64,000 nt of DNA from JANRLJ01 sp033762735 (GCA_033762735.1 JANRLJ010000197.1:1-64000); one strand, 5' to 3'; positions 1-7,886 are shown, numbered from the stretch's first letter. A program made the numbers and translations. The notes: generated by a model from the sequence alone, not told the origin.

Positions 1-87
1 GGACGTGCGCGGGAACTGCGGGCGCTGGGGGTGAACGTGGTCATCACTGATAAGCCGGATGTGATAAAGGCTGCGGTCGAGGCATGA
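1..87 (+). CDS. C-terminal end of a glycerophosphodiester phosphodiesterase (partial)
   Basis: Only the last 28 codons are present, read in frame from base 1 to a TGA at 85-87. The peptide ends GVNVVITDKPDVIKAAVEA. This fits the final strand and helix of the TIM-barrel glycerophosphodiesterase family, whose C-termini usually read G-V-D-x-I-x-T-D-x-P-D. The family hydrolyses glycerophosphodiesters to glycerol-3-phosphate and an alcohol. The next gene starts inside the stop codon (ATGA overlap at 84-87), so the two are probably translationally coupled. Identification rests on one short motif; the catalytic residues lie outside the window. Confidence 0.6.
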   Translation, partial: GRARELRALGVNVVITDKPDVIKAAVEA

Positions 88-764
88 TGCGCTGGTGGTG
101 GAACCTCGTCCGCTTTGGCTTTCGGCTGCTCTACAACGAACTTGCCTTTACGTATGACACGGTGAGCAAAGTCGTCTCGCTCGGTGCATGGCGCTGCTGG
201 CAGCGGTCGGGCATAAAGTACCTCAATGCGCAGCGTAGCGATCTGATTCTTGAACTGGCACACGGCACGGGCGACCTTCAGATTGATCTGAAAGCGGCAG
301 GCTATCGAACGGTTGGTTATGATCTGTCGCCTGCAATGGGCAAAATTGCGCGGCGCAAGCTGGCGAAAAACCGTCTTTCAGCAGATTTAGTACGTGGGAT
401 GGCGCAGCGCCTGCCGTTCTCTACCGCGTCCTTCAAGGCCGTAATCAGCACCTTTCCCACCGATTTCATCTTCGCCGGGGACACCTTGCAGGAAGCGCAT
501 CGTGTGCTGCTGCCTGGTGGTGTATTTGTGATCGTACCCAATGGTGTGTTCACCAGCGGTGGATTGGCGCGGCGCTTTCTGGAGTGGCTCTATCGTGTTA
601 CCGGGCAGCGCGACGACGCAGGGACGATCATGCAGCAGCAGATCGTGGCCTTCTTCGCCACACACGGTTTTGATGTGACTTTCCATCAGGAAGCCTGCCC
701 GCGCAGCCTGGCAACCGTGCTGGTGGCGCGAAAAAAGGACTATACAAGCACAGCAGGTGTGTGA
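84..764 (+). CDS. class I SAM-dependent methyltransferase
   Basis: A 226-residue protein with a Rossmann-type methyltransferase core of the methyltransf_11 type. SAM motif I is ELAHGTGD (about residues 56-64), an acidic strand end GYDLS follows (78-82), and RLPFSTASFKAVIS (about 109-122) is the usual post-II segment. The N-terminus carries several Trp residues and an aromatic helix and may contact membrane or a lipid-like acceptor. The acceptor cannot be read from sequence. The start overlaps the stop of the upstream glycerophosphodiesterase; a second ATG follows directly at 87. The gene ends 18 bases before tRNA-His, so the extended -10 box of the tRNA overlaps its stop codon. It resembles the small C-methyltransferases found singly in Chloroflexota. 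Confidence 0.85.
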   Translation: MMRWWWNLVRFGFRLLYNELAFTYDTVSKVVSLGAWRCWQRSGIKYLNAQRSDLILELAHGTGDLQIDLKAAGYRTVGYDLSPAMGKIARRKLAKNRLSADLVRGMAQRLPFSTASFKAVISTFPTDFIFAGDTLQEAHRVLLPGGVFVIVPNGVFTSGGLARRFLEWLYRVTGQRDDAGTIMQQQIVAFFATHGFDVTFHQEACPRSLATVLVARKKDYTSTAGV

Positions 765-770
765 TACAAT
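762..770 (+). promoter_or_regulatory. extended -10 promoter for tRNA-His
   Basis: TGATACAAT gives an extended -10 (TG-N-TACAAT) with the predicted transcription start about 6 bases before the mature tRNA. The -35 is weak (TATACA at 741-746, spacer 18), as is common when the TG extension is present. Confidence 0.5.
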
Positions 771-782
771 TTCAGCCAGTAT

Positions 783-857
783 GGTGGCTATAGCTCAGTT
801 GGTCAGAGCGCCTGGTTGTGGCCCAGGAGGCCGTGGGTTCAAGTCCCACTAGCCACC
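783..857 (+). tRNA. tRNA-His (anticodon GTG)
   Basis: A complete cloverleaf can be folded by eye. The acceptor stem GTGGCTA (784-790) pairs with TAGCCAC (850-856). The D stem is GCTC/GAGC, the anticodon stem CCTGG/CCAGG with loop TTGTGGC (anticodon GTG), and the T arm GTGGG-TTCAAGT-CCCAC. G at 783 can pair with discriminator C at 857, giving the extra G(-1):C73 pair specific to tRNA-His. The 3' CCA is not encoded: the bases after C857 are CAA. It must be added by CCA transferase. Confidence 0.97.
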
Positions 858-864
858 CAAAAAG

Positions 865-889
865 AAACGCCCAACGAAGGGCGTTTTTT
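865..889 (+). terminator. intrinsic terminator of tRNA-His
   Basis: CGCCC (868-872) pairs with GGGCG (879-883) around loop AACGAA, extended by flanking A-T pairs and followed by a run of T to 889. Confidence 0.85.
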
Positions 890-894
890 GATTC

Positions 895-2133
895 TTATGA
901 CTTGGGGCGGCGGACTTTTATCAGCCTGCCGCGCGCGATCAGGCGATGTCCCTGCCGTCCACCTCCGGCAAGATATACCACAGATGGCAGGTTTACATTA
1001 ACGGTCGGCATAGATGGCGGCGTTGGGGCAGATGTGGTGGAAACGATAGGCGCTTCTTCCATCTGCGGCGCAACTACTGTGCTTTCCTGTGATTCGCTCG
1101 GTTTCGGCACCCCGAATAACTCAAAGATGCTGACCTGCCCGGTGTCGCGCCGCTCATCCCTGGGCACAGTGAGCGGTTCATTTGGGGCGCTGTTCCATGA
1201 TGGTGAGAAGCGTTCCGTTTCTGGTTCGGGAATTTCGACCTGCTGCGGGCGAACGACTTCTGTTTCCTGTAAATCGAGAATGGCTGCCTGCGCGGGCGCT
1301 TCGTTCTCAGCAGGAGGGCTGAAAGCATCGTGGAAGGGTTCGCCCACCGGCTCGACCACGACAGGTTCAGGATTGATCGTTTCGCTTTGCGCCGACGCAA
1401 AAACATTTGGATTAGTCGGTGCGTCAAAGTCATCGCGCACATCACGCAGGAAGTCGGGTTCTGGAACAGGTGCCATCCGTACCTGCGACTCCGAAAGTGC
1501 GACACGCGGACGGGTGTCATCCTCAGCAATCGGCGGTTCTTCGATGACAGGGTTACGATTGAACACGGGTTGAGCAGGATCGGGGCGGGGCGCACCTTCC
1601 TCAACCACCGAGGGATGCCGGGGCTTATACTGGGCGCGGCTTTCCACGTCTGGTGCTTCCCGCATGGCAGATTTGGCCTCGAACTCGTCCACAGAACTGC
1701 GGTTGCTCAGATGCTTCCACAGCGTCCACAGGCTGTCCTGCATGGACGATTCGAGGCTGCGTTTCAGCCCCAGGCTGTTGCGCAACCCGGCCAGCATCCC
1801 GCCCGGCTCATAATTGAACGTCCACTGGACGAATGTGCCTTCGGGGACTTCCTGCAGGCGCAGCCGACCGAGATTCTGCTTGAATGGCGCACCGTCTATA
1901 AAGCGGTATTCATAACCCAGGCGGTCATACCACGCCGTAATCTCGACCACATATTCGCGCCCGCCTTCGGTCTGCATTCGCCAGCGCGTGCCCTGACCTT
2001 TCTGGAAGGAGGTCAGAAATTGCACACTGATACAATCCACCTGCCACTCTGGATTGTGGTGAATTTCACTCATGTAATCCCAAACGACGTTGGGCGAAAT
2101 TGGAATTAAAATGCGTTGATCGATATTATTCAT
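895..2133 (-). CDS. SRPBCC-domain protein with long disordered tail
   Basis: 412 residues from ATG at 2133, beginning MNNIDQRILIPISPNVVWDY. An upstream in-frame extension exists but is low-complexity and would overlap the divergent gene, so I reject it. Residues 1 to about 145 form an SRPBCC (START-like/polyketide cyclase) fold: ISPNVVWDYMSEI, a central EGGREYVVEITAWYD and FVQWTFNYEPGG. This fold binds hydrophobic ligands in a deep cavity. The rest (about 150-380) is Glu/Pro/Val-rich and probably unstructured. The C-terminal about 25 residues turn strongly basic (HRLIARGRLIKVRRPKS) and could bind nucleic acid or membrane. I cannot name a ligand. The intergenic region to the divergent membrane gene holds a 13-bp palindrome. 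Confidence 0.8.
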   Translation of the reverse strand: MNNIDQRILIPISPNVVWDYMSEIHHNPEWQVDCISVQFLTSFQKGQGTRWRMQTEGGREYVVEITAWYDRLGYEYRFIDGAPFKQNLGRLRLQEVPEGTFVQWTFNYEPGGMLAGLRNSLGLKRSLESSMQDSLWTLWKHLSNRSSVDEFEAKSAMREAPDVESRAQYKPRHPSVVEEGAPRPDPAQPVFNRNPVIEEPPIAEDDTRPRVALSESQVRMAPVPEPDFLRDVRDDFDAPTNPNVFASAQSETINPEPVVVEPVGEPFHDAFSPPAENEAPAQAAILDLQETEVVRPQQVEIPEPETERFSPSWNSAPNEPLTVPRDERRDTGQVSIFELFGVPKPSESQESTVVAPQMEEAPIVSTTSAPTPPSMPTVNVNLPSVVYLAGGGRQGHRLIARGRLIKVRRPKS

Positions 2134-2143
2134 AGCAGATGAA

Positions 2144-2161
2144 ACGAGAGTCTCGTATAAT
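2144..2161 (+). promoter_or_regulatory. palindromic operator-like site abutting a TATAAT box
   Basis: ACGAGA-G-TCTCGT (2144-2156) is a perfect inverted repeat whose last base is the first base of a consensus -10 TATAAT (2156-2161) on the plus strand. It lies between the divergent SRPBCC gene and the small membrane gene. No convincing -35 is visible, which suits an activator- or repressor-controlled promoter. Function is inferred only from geometry. Confidence 0.4.
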
Positions 2162-2242
2162 TCACGCTGATTGGTCTGCGTCGCATCGTTCTGCCCGCGA
2201 CGCAGGGATTGTACCACCGCACGACCCTTAAGGGAAACACTT

Positions 2243-2512
2243 TTGCCAGGGCCAACACTCACCTTCGGATTTATCCTCGCCACGTTGTATGGCGCGGTCT
2301 TCCATCTTCTCTTTGGCGGGGATGCCCGCCGCCTGGCACTGTTCCTGCTGGTAGGGTGGGTGGGGTTTTTAGTCGGGCATATCCTGGGCGTAGCCTTTGA
2401 AATCAACTTCTTCAACGTCGGGGTACTGCGTGTCGTTTCCGCGACGTTCGGCGCGTTTACTGCGCTGTTCGTCACGCATTTCTTGACTGTGCAGCGATCC
2501 GTTCGCCGTTAA
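2243..2512 (+). CDS. small three-helix membrane protein, unknown function
   Basis: About 89 residues from TTG at 2243, which has AGGGA 7 bases upstream. A longer TTG start at 2171 would add a Cys/Arg-rich stretch that looks non-coding. Three hydrophobic helices are clear: FGFILATLYGAVFHLLF, LALFLLVGWVGFLVGHILGVAF and VVSATFGAFTALFVTHFL. A conserved-looking Asn-Phe-Phe-Asn-Val loop separates the last two. I recognise no named family. It starts a three-gene set with the next two small membrane genes (13-base gap, then 8-base overlap), suggesting a joint envelope role. The start choice is uncertain. Confidence 0.6.
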   Translation: MPGPTLTFGFILATLYGAVFHLLFGGDARRLALFLLVGWVGFLVGHILGVAFEINFFNVGVLRVVSATFGAFTALFVTHFLTVQRSVRR

Positions 2513-2525
2513 AGAGGTGGGTGAT

Positions 2526-3032
2526 ATGAGTCAAAATCCTGCGCTTCCTGCTGGTTCCCCACCGGAAGAAGAAAACAAGGGTGGGGGAAAAATTGTTCGG
2601 TACACGCTGATCGCCGCCGGTGCGCTGGCAGGGGTGATCGCCCTGATTTTCCTCATCGGGTTAGGTCTGGCAATTTTTACCGACGCCGGACGCACAGCGC
2701 CACGCATTCAACTGCTGCGTGATATCGTCATCATCATCATGGGTCTGGAACTGATTCTGATCGTCTTCGCGCTGGCGGCGCTCGTTTTGCAGATCGCGCG
2801 GCTGGTGAACCTGCTGCAAAACGAGGTCAAGCCGATCCTCACCAATGCACAGGAAACCTTTAATACAACCAAAGGCGCGGCGCAGTTTATCGGCCAGAAT
2901 GCGACCGAGCCGTTGATTAAGGTCAGCGCATTTTTAGCCGGGACAGGCGTGTTTCTGCGCGAAATGGGCGGGTTGCGGAAGGCAATGAGCGGTGGTAGCC
3001 GCCGCAGAAAGGCGCTGACAAAAGATGACTGA
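2526..3032 (+). CDS. membrane protein with coiled tail, unknown function
   Basis: 168 residues from ATG at 2526, preceded by AGAGGTGG; the GTG nine bases earlier lies inside this ribosome site. A Gly/Pro/Glu-rich cytoplasmic N-terminus (1-25) is followed by two helices (about 26-50 and 66-93) and an amphipathic segment with NAQETFNTTKGAAQFIG. That segment resembles DUF948-like or YtxH-neighbour envelope proteins. The C-terminus is basic (GSRRRKALTK). It overlaps the following YtxH-like gene by 8 bases. Function unknown. Confidence 0.75.
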   Translation: MSQNPALPAGSPPEEENKGGGKIVRYTLIAAGALAGVIALIFLIGLGLAIFTDAGRTAPRIQLLRDIVIIIMGLELILIVFALAALVLQIARLVNLLQNEVKPILTNAQETFNTTKGAAQFIGQNATEPLIKVSAFLAGTGVFLREMGGLRKAMSGGSRRRKALTKDD

Positions 3033-3336
3033 AAATCGACTTGACGAGGATCAACTGTTTGCCGGGTTTATCGTCGGGTTCTTTCTGGCGGGGCTGGTCG
3101 CGCTGTTCAAAGGCCCGCGCGTTCATCTGGACGACGTGCGGCAGACAGTGCAGGAAGCTGCCGAGGACGTGGTGAACAAGGGGCAGGAACTCAGCGCGAC
3201 GACCAGCCGAACCGTGCGTGAAAAGATCGAGTCTGTAATTCCGTCCGATCCCATTCACGACAGCATCGCAGAAGGCAAGGAAGCCGCCCGCCGCCGCCGC
3301 GCTGAGTTTGGTGTTACCGTGAGTGATGTTCCCTGA
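3025..3336 (+). CDS. YtxH-like small membrane protein
   Basis: 103 residues with one N-terminal membrane helix (LFAGFIVGFFLAGLVALF, about 11-28), then a charged amphipathic helix spanning to about residue 90 (DVRQTVQEAAEDVVNKGQEL). The layout of one helix plus a long Ala/Glu/Lys helix matches the YtxH/gas-vesicle-GvpP-like group often induced in stress. It overlaps the previous gene by 8 bases and is convergent with nnr, leaving 6 bases between stops. Precise role unknown. Confidence 0.7.
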   Translation: MTENRLDEDQLFAGFIVGFFLAGLVALFKGPRVHLDDVRQTVQEAAEDVVNKGQELSATTSRTVREKIESVIPSDPIHDSIAEGKEAARRRRAEFGVTVSDVP

Positions 3337-3342
3337 GCGATT

Positions 3343-5052
3343 TCAGCTCAGCAGGCCGAACGCCAGCCCAACCATTTCTGCGACATCGCCCGCCATTACC
3401 CCGCGCCCACCTCCGAGCCTGAGCGCGGCCTGTTCACCCGCCAGTCCATGCACATAGCCCGCGCACACCGCCGCCTCAAACGGTTCCATGCCCTGCGCCA
3501 GTAAGCCCACAATGATGCCTGCCAGAACATCCCCTGTGCCAGCGGTTGCCAGCGCATCGGTTTTAAAGGGTAGTGCGGCGACCTGACCCTGTGGCGAGGC
3601 GATCAGGGTATGTGCGCCTTTCAGCACGATGATCGCGTTCCACTCCGCCGCTTTCTGCTGGACAAGCTGCCACCGGTTGCTTTGCACATCGCTGGTTTCA
3701 ATGCCGGCCAGGCGTCCCATTTCGCCAGGGTGGGGGGTGATAATGCTGTTCGGTGGGAGCAGCGACCACCACGACTCAATCTTTGCGAGCAGATTGAGCG
3801 CATCCGCATCCAGGACGAGCGGCGGCAGCGTCAGACTTTTGTCGTCCTGTGCACCGTCGGTCTCTTTGGTCAGGCCAAAGCCCATGCTGCGCTTGTTCTT
3901 CCGTGCGGCCATTTTCTCCGATTTTTGCAGGAGCGCTTTGAGCAGATCGCCCGTCGTCTCCTCCTGTCCCCAGCCTGGTCCCAGCAGCAGCGCTTTGTAG
4001 CCTTCAAGCTGTTCGTAGATCATCGATGCGGCGCTTTCGGCCAGAACACCCATGTCGTGCGGCAGCAGCATCCAGGTTGCTTCCAGCAGTCCGGCGGCAA
4101 GGGCGCTGATGACTGGCCCCGGTGCGCCGACCGTGACCAATCCCGCGCCAGAACGATAGGCTGCTTTCGCTGCCAATCCCGCCGCGCCGCTGTAGTTGAC
4201 CGACCCGGCGACGATCAGCGCTTTCCCGAAGCTGCCTTTGTTGCTGTCCAGTGCACGACTCGGCAGGTAATTTTTAACCGAGACAGAATCGACCAGCGAA
4301 TGCGGAAGCGCTTTGAGTTCGGGCAGATCAACCGGCATTTCAAGCGGTGCGATGCTCAGTCTGCCGACCGCTGCCGCGCCGGGGAAGGTGAGCAGGCCGG
4401 GTTTCGCCGCGATAAATGTGACGGTTTCATCAGCGTGAATGGCATTCGCGTCGAGGGCACCTGTGTCGCAGTCCAGCCCGCTCGGACAGTCAATTGCCAG
4501 CACACGCGGCAGCCCTGCCAGCGGAGTTGCGACGACCTGGGTGGGGATAATCAGAGTTTCTGGCGGCAGGAAGGCGCGGCGGTCCTTAATGGCCTGATTA
4601 GCGCCTCGCAGTACCTTGAGGGCGTCATTTTTGATGGGCAGCCGAGCGCCAATGCCGAACACTGCATCCAGCACAAGATCGGCACTGGCGACCATATTGC
4701 GCAGGACGCGGTTATCATGGTCATCCTCGGAATAGGCGATCAACAGGCCCGCGTCCTGAACTGCCTTGAAATTCACATCGGTTTCGTCGCGGCGCGTCAG
4801 CAGGTAGCAGCGCACGAGCGCATCCGGTCGCTGCTGGGCGATCACTCTGGCCGCGACCAGACCGTCACCGCCGTTGTTTCCCTGACCAATCAGGGCGGTG
4901 ATGCGCGGCGCGTCCAATCCTTCGATCAGGGCAAGGGCACGTTGTGCCGCGGCGGTTCCGGCCTGCTCCATCATGGAAGCATAGGAGAGGCCGTTGGCGT
5001 CGGCAGCGGCTTCGACGCGGCGTGTTTCTTCAATTGAGGCAATTTTGATCAC
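3343..5052 (-). CDS. nnr: bifunctional NAD(P)H-hydrate epimerase / ADP-dependent dehydratase
   Basis: 569 residues when started at GTG 5052, which has GAAGGA about 10 bases upstream. A farther ATG at 5118 is rejected because the added residues would cross the terminator at 5105-5132. The N-terminal YjeF_N epimerase domain begins KIASIEETRRVEAAA and carries GQGNNGGDGLVAAR, the nucleotide-loop motif. The C-terminal ribokinase-like dehydratase domain (about 260-569) has DADALNLL, ITPHPGEMGRL, VLKGAHTLIA and TAGTGDVLAGII, the last with the catalytic Asp. Together they repair hydrated NADH/NADPH (R- and S-NADHX), using ADP in the bacterial enzyme. It lies directly downstream of the prenyl synthase terminator. 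Confidence 0.95.
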   Translation of the reverse strand: MIKIASIEETRRVEAAADANGLSYASMMEQAGTAAAQRALALIEGLDAPRITALIGQGNNGGDGLVAARVIAQQRPDALVRCYLLTRRDETDVNFKAVQDAGLLIAYSEDDHDNRVLRNMVASADLVLDAVFGIGARLPIKNDALKVLRGANQAIKDRRAFLPPETLIIPTQVVATPLAGLPRVLAIDCPSGLDCDTGALDANAIHADETVTFIAAKPGLLTFPGAAAVGRLSIAPLEMPVDLPELKALPHSLVDSVSVKNYLPSRALDSNKGSFGKALIVAGSVNYSGAAGLAAKAAYRSGAGLVTVGAPGPVISALAAGLLEATWMLLPHDMGVLAESAASMIYEQLEGYKALLLGPGWGQEETTGDLLKALLQKSEKMAARKNKRSMGFGLTKETDGAQDDKSLTLPPLVLDADALNLLAKIESWWSLLPPNSIITPHPGEMGRLAGIETSDVQSNRWQLVQQKAAEWNAIIVLKGAHTLIASPQGQVAALPFKTDALATAGTGDVLAGIIVGLLAQGMEPFEAAVCAGYVHGLAGEQAALRLGGGRGVMAGDVAEMVGLAFGLLS

Positions 5053-5104
5053 AGAGCCGTCCTTCAGCGATTGATGATACAGACGGCAGAATATCGCGTG
5101 AAAA

Positions 5105-5132
5105 TAAAAATCCGGCAACTCTGCGCCGGATT
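5105..5132 (-). terminator. intrinsic terminator after the prenyl diphosphate synthase gene
   Basis: On the minus strand AATCCGGC (5132-5125) pairs with GCCGGATT (5116-5109) around an 8-base loop and runs into TTTTTATTTT. It sits between the prenyl synthase stop and the nnr start and supports the shorter nnr start. Confidence 0.8.
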
Positions 5133-5159
5133 CAATTTTACTCCGTTTGTCTGGTAGAT

Positions 5160-6107
5160 TTAGTAGCTGCGGTTGATGACGCTGTAGGCCAGGTCAATCA
5201 GCGCGTCGCGTTCTTCGGTGTCGGGCAGAACATCCAGCGCGGCGACGGCCATCTGTACCAGCTTTTCGGCCTGTTTGCGGCCTTCCGCAACGGTGTCTGC
5301 CGCGCCCAGCTTCCGGCGGATTGTGACCATCGGATCGGCCTCATCGGTGACAAAAGCGAAGCCCTTGCCCTGTTCGGCGTCCAGCCCGGCGGTCTTGCCA
5401 AGCTGCTTTTCATCGCCTGTCATATCGAGGATGTCATCGACAATCTGGAAGGCGAGGCCGATGTTGTAGCCGAACTGTCCCAGTGCTTCGATTTCGCGTT
5501 CACGCCCGCCCGCCAGTGATGCACCCAGCTTGCCACCTGCCTTGAACAGGGCGGCGGTCTTACGGGCGATGATCTCGTAGTACACCTCGCGCGTGAAGTT
5601 GTTTTCCTTCACCGCAGCAGCTTGCAGTGTTTCACCCTCGACCAGCGCGACCGTCGCTTCGGCAAAGATGACGTTGAGGTCGGCGTAGGGCGCCATGAGT
5701 TCATAGACTTTGGTGAACAGGAAATCCCCGGTCAGAAGCGCGAAGGTGCGCCCCCAGATCGCATTGACCGAAGGCCGCCCGCGCCGCACCACACCGTGAT
5801 CGTTGATGTCGTCATGCACGACGCTGGCGGTATGGACGAGTTCCAGCGCGGCAGCGACCGGATACACTTTTTCGAGGTCAGTTCCGCCCATTGCCAGATA
5901 GGTGAGCAGGACAAGGCGCGGGCGAACACGTTTACCCCCTGCACCGAGGATATGGCGGCTGGCTTCCTTGAGCAATGCCACATCACTGTTGACCACATCA
6001 AACATCACCTTTTCAACCGCCTCCAGGGCGGTTTCCAGGCTGTGCGGCTTGACGGCAGCTACAGGGGTGGCTGTCTTTGTCAACTGAACCATGTCTTGCG
6101 TGGTCAT
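5160..6107 (-). CDS. long-chain polyprenyl diphosphate synthase
   Basis: 315 residues, all-alpha trans-prenyltransferase. It condenses isopentenyl diphosphate onto an allylic diphosphate to build a menaquinone-type or bactoprenoid side chain. The first Asp-rich motif is DDIND (99-103) and the second is DDILD (224-228). GGKRVRP (57-63) binds IPP, and KTAALF (193-198 region) is the usual Lys-Thr pair. The residue five before the first motif is small (Ala94), which in this family permits products longer than C20. A good sigma-70-type promoter lies upstream at 6157-6185 and a terminator follows, so it appears monocistronic. HepT, IspB and similar names cannot be separated by sequence alone. Confidence 0.93.
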   Translation of the reverse strand: MTTQDMVQLTKTATPVAAVKPHSLETALEAVEKVMFDVVNSDVALLKEASRHILGAGGKRVRPRLVLLTYLAMGGTDLEKVYPVAAALELVHTASVVHDDINDHGVVRRGRPSVNAIWGRTFALLTGDFLFTKVYELMAPYADLNVIFAEATVALVEGETLQAAAVKENNFTREVYYEIIARKTAALFKAGGKLGASLAGGREREIEALGQFGYNIGLAFQIVDDILDMTGDEKQLGKTAGLDAEQGKGFAFVTDEADPMVTIRRKLGAADTVAEGRKQAEKLVQMAVAALDVLPDTEERDALIDLAYSVINRSY

Positions 6108-6156
6108 CAGTGTTTATCCTAATCTCAATTTGTGACGTTTAGAACTAACTAAATCT

Positions 6157-6185
6157 ATTTTACATAGAAATAGGCTGTGAAGCAA
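6157..6185 (-). promoter_or_regulatory. sigma-70-type promoter of the prenyl synthase gene
   Basis: On the minus strand, -35 TTGCTT (6185-6180), 17-base spacer, -10 TAAAAT (6162-6157), about 50 bases upstream of the ATG at 6107. Confidence 0.6.
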
Positions 6186-6221
6186 CCAATTCAGGTGTTT
6201 TTTCTTATAAACGTCTTCTTT

Positions 6222-6677
6222 TTAGGGGGTGTTTGAAGCGGGCAGTGCGAGAAGCTGCGCCAGCACGACCAGCATCAACCCCGCCCGCAAACACCACGCG
6301 ACAGTACGAACCCAGTTGGTCATCACCAGCGCACGGTAAGCCGCTTCATCGAAACCTGTTGAAAGACGCCCGTGCTGCGGCACCTGCAGAAAGGCGGTCG
6401 AACACCAGATGACGAGCACCAGCCCAAAACCAATCCAGAAAATGAGTGGGGAGACACCGTGTGGGGGCTGCACCGCCAGCAGGAGCGCCGTGAACAACTC
6501 GACCAGCATCAGCGGCATGACCAGACAGGTGATGGCGCTGGTATGGGCGGCCTCGTAAGCGGCAAAGGCTGACGTTCCGACGCGGTTGAACAGGGGGTAA
6601 TGGACGAGCTGAACAAACAGAATCACACCCGTCATCAGCAGTGTGGCGGCGATGTGGGCGAGGAGGAGTGCTTTCAT
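6222..6677 (-). CDS. four-helix membrane protein (DUF1772-like), unknown function
   Basis: 151 residues with four hydrophobic helices (about 3-24, 48-68, 77-97, 125-147). The signature FLQVPQHGRLSTGFD before the last helix, followed by TNWVRTVAW, recurs in a family of small uncharacterised membrane proteins that also keep an early VHYPLF motif, as here. Its His and Arg residues near the membrane face may be functional, but no activity is established to my knowledge. It lies 20 bases downstream of the histidine kinase and is probably co-transcribed with it. Confidence 0.75.
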   Translation of the reverse strand: MKALLLAHIAATLLMTGVILFVQLVHYPLFNRVGTSAFAAYEAAHTSAITCLVMPLMLVELFTALLLAVQPPHGVSPLIFWIGFGLVLVIWCSTAFLQVPQHGRLSTGFDEAAYRALVMTNWVRTVAWCLRAGLMLVVLAQLLALPASNTP

Positions 6678-6697
6678 GCAGTCGGGATGTGTGCTTT

Positions 6698-7816
6698 CTA
6701 CATCAGGAGAACCGGCAGGAAGAACCAGAAGGTACTGCCTTCGTTCTCCTTGCTCATCACGTAAATGCGGGTGTTGTGGCGCTCCATAATGATGCGCACA
6801 ATCGACAACCCGACGCCCGTCCCGCCATAGCGCCGCGTGGATGAAGGATCGATCTGAAAGAAGGTGTCAAAAATCCGGTCAAGATGCTCTTTCGGAATAC
6901 CAATGCCGTAATCGCGCACGGTGATCTTGACGGTGCTGTCTTCCTGAGTCGCACTGACTTCCACTGGCTTTTCACTGAATTTGAGCGCGTTGTCGATCAG
7001 CAGTTGCAGGGCGGTGCTGATGGCCTGCTTATCGGCCTTCACCGGCGGCAGGTGTTCCTGCACGTGAATTTGAATACGGCTGGCGTCATCCTTGTGTTCC
7101 CACACGCGCCCCAGATTGCGGCGGGCATATTCAATCGCATCACGGACGATGACCGGGCCAGGGTTGATGTCAAGACTGCTGCCGAGCAGGGTGATGTTCT
7201 TCACCAGGGTTTCCAGCCGAGCAGTGGCGTTCACCGCATATTTAATGAGTTCCTGATCCTTCATGTCCTCTGCGATCAGCGACACGGCTGATTTGACGTG
7301 CAGCAGAGGGGTTTTCAACTCATGCGAAACGTTGCGCACAATCGCGTTTTTGAGGATTTCGACTTCGCTGGTAATGCGCTTGCGGTCTTCAGCCTCGGTT
7401 TCGAGGGTCTTGATGCGCGCCTCAAGAGCAGCGGTCTTCTGCCTGAGGGTTTCATTCTCGGTGCGCAGCCGGAGCAGCATTTCCAACTGGCAGTCGATGT
7501 AAGAGGGACGGGGGGGAAGGATGATGTCTGCCCAGTCATAAGGCAGGTCGTCGTTGAACGTTTCAGTAATCAGGACGCGCAGGGCACGAGGCGTTTCTGC
7601 CTGGAGTGTTTCGAAGAGGCGCTGCTGACCGCGCACATTGAGGGCAATCACAGCATCGGGCAGCGAACCCGGCGGTAGTTGAACGTCCTCGTCACCTGTC
7701 TGGATCATGTCCACCTGATAGCCCTGTTCACGCAGGTAGCTCAGGATGTCGTTGGCCCAGGTTGGGAGTTCACTCGTTACAAGGGCTATCGCCGCTTTAC
7801 CGTTCCCGTTCACCAC
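6698..7816 (-). CDS. soluble orphan sensor histidine kinase with pseudo-receiver N-terminus
   Basis: 372 residues from GTG 7816 (AAAGG about 8 bases upstream). Residues 1-105 look like a receiver fold (alternating strands, VIALN, VLITE) but lack the Asp/Asp/Asp/Lys phosphorylation set. A coiled coil (112-150) leads to the H-box NVSHELKTPL (His165), N-box LIDNALKFS (Asn276), G1 DYGIGIP, F-box FDTFFQ and G2 GGTGVGLS. No membrane helix is present, so it senses something cytoplasmic. No response regulator lies in the window. Promoter candidate at 7859-7886; the downstream membrane gene is 20 bases away. Confidence 0.92.
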   Translation of the reverse strand: MVNGNGKAAIALVTSELPTWANDILSYLREQGYQVDMIQTGDEDVQLPPGSLPDAVIALNVRGQQRLFETLQAETPRALRVLITETFNDDLPYDWADIILPPRPSYIDCQLEMLLRLRTENETLRQKTAALEARIKTLETEAEDRKRITSEVEILKNAIVRNVSHELKTPLLHVKSAVSLIAEDMKDQELIKYAVNATARLETLVKNITLLGSSLDINPGPVIVRDAIEYARRNLGRVWEHKDDASRIQIHVQEHLPPVKADKQAISTALQLLIDNALKFSEKPVEVSATQEDSTVKITVRDYGIGIPKEHLDRIFDTFFQIDPSSTRRYGGTGVGLSIVRIIMERHNTRIYVMSKENEGSTFWFFLPVLLM

Positions 7817-7858
7817 GTCATACGCCTTTGCTGCGCTAAGATCACCTTCCTCAGGAAC

Positions 7859-7886
7859 ATCTTATCACATCGACGTAGGGGGACAA
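7859..7886 (-). promoter_or_regulatory. promoter of the histidine kinase gene
   Basis: Minus strand TTGTCC (7886-7881), 16-base spacer, TAAGAT (7864-7859) with a TG one base upstream of the -10 (extended -10). Confidence 0.45.

Noticed and set aside
2134..2475. N-terminal extension of the SRPBCC gene (to 526 residues)
   Set aside because: Basic low-complexity translation overlapping the divergent membrane gene; the SRPBCC fold starts at Met 2133.
3610..5037. 475-residue plus-strand ORF
   Set aside because: Lies antisense to nnr, whose family motifs and terminator/ribosome-site context are clear; the antisense protein is Arg/His/Gln-rich and shows no domain.
5053..5118. Longer start for nnr
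   Set aside because: Would place the prenyl-synthase terminator inside the coding region; GTG 5052 has a good ribosome site and the family N-terminus.
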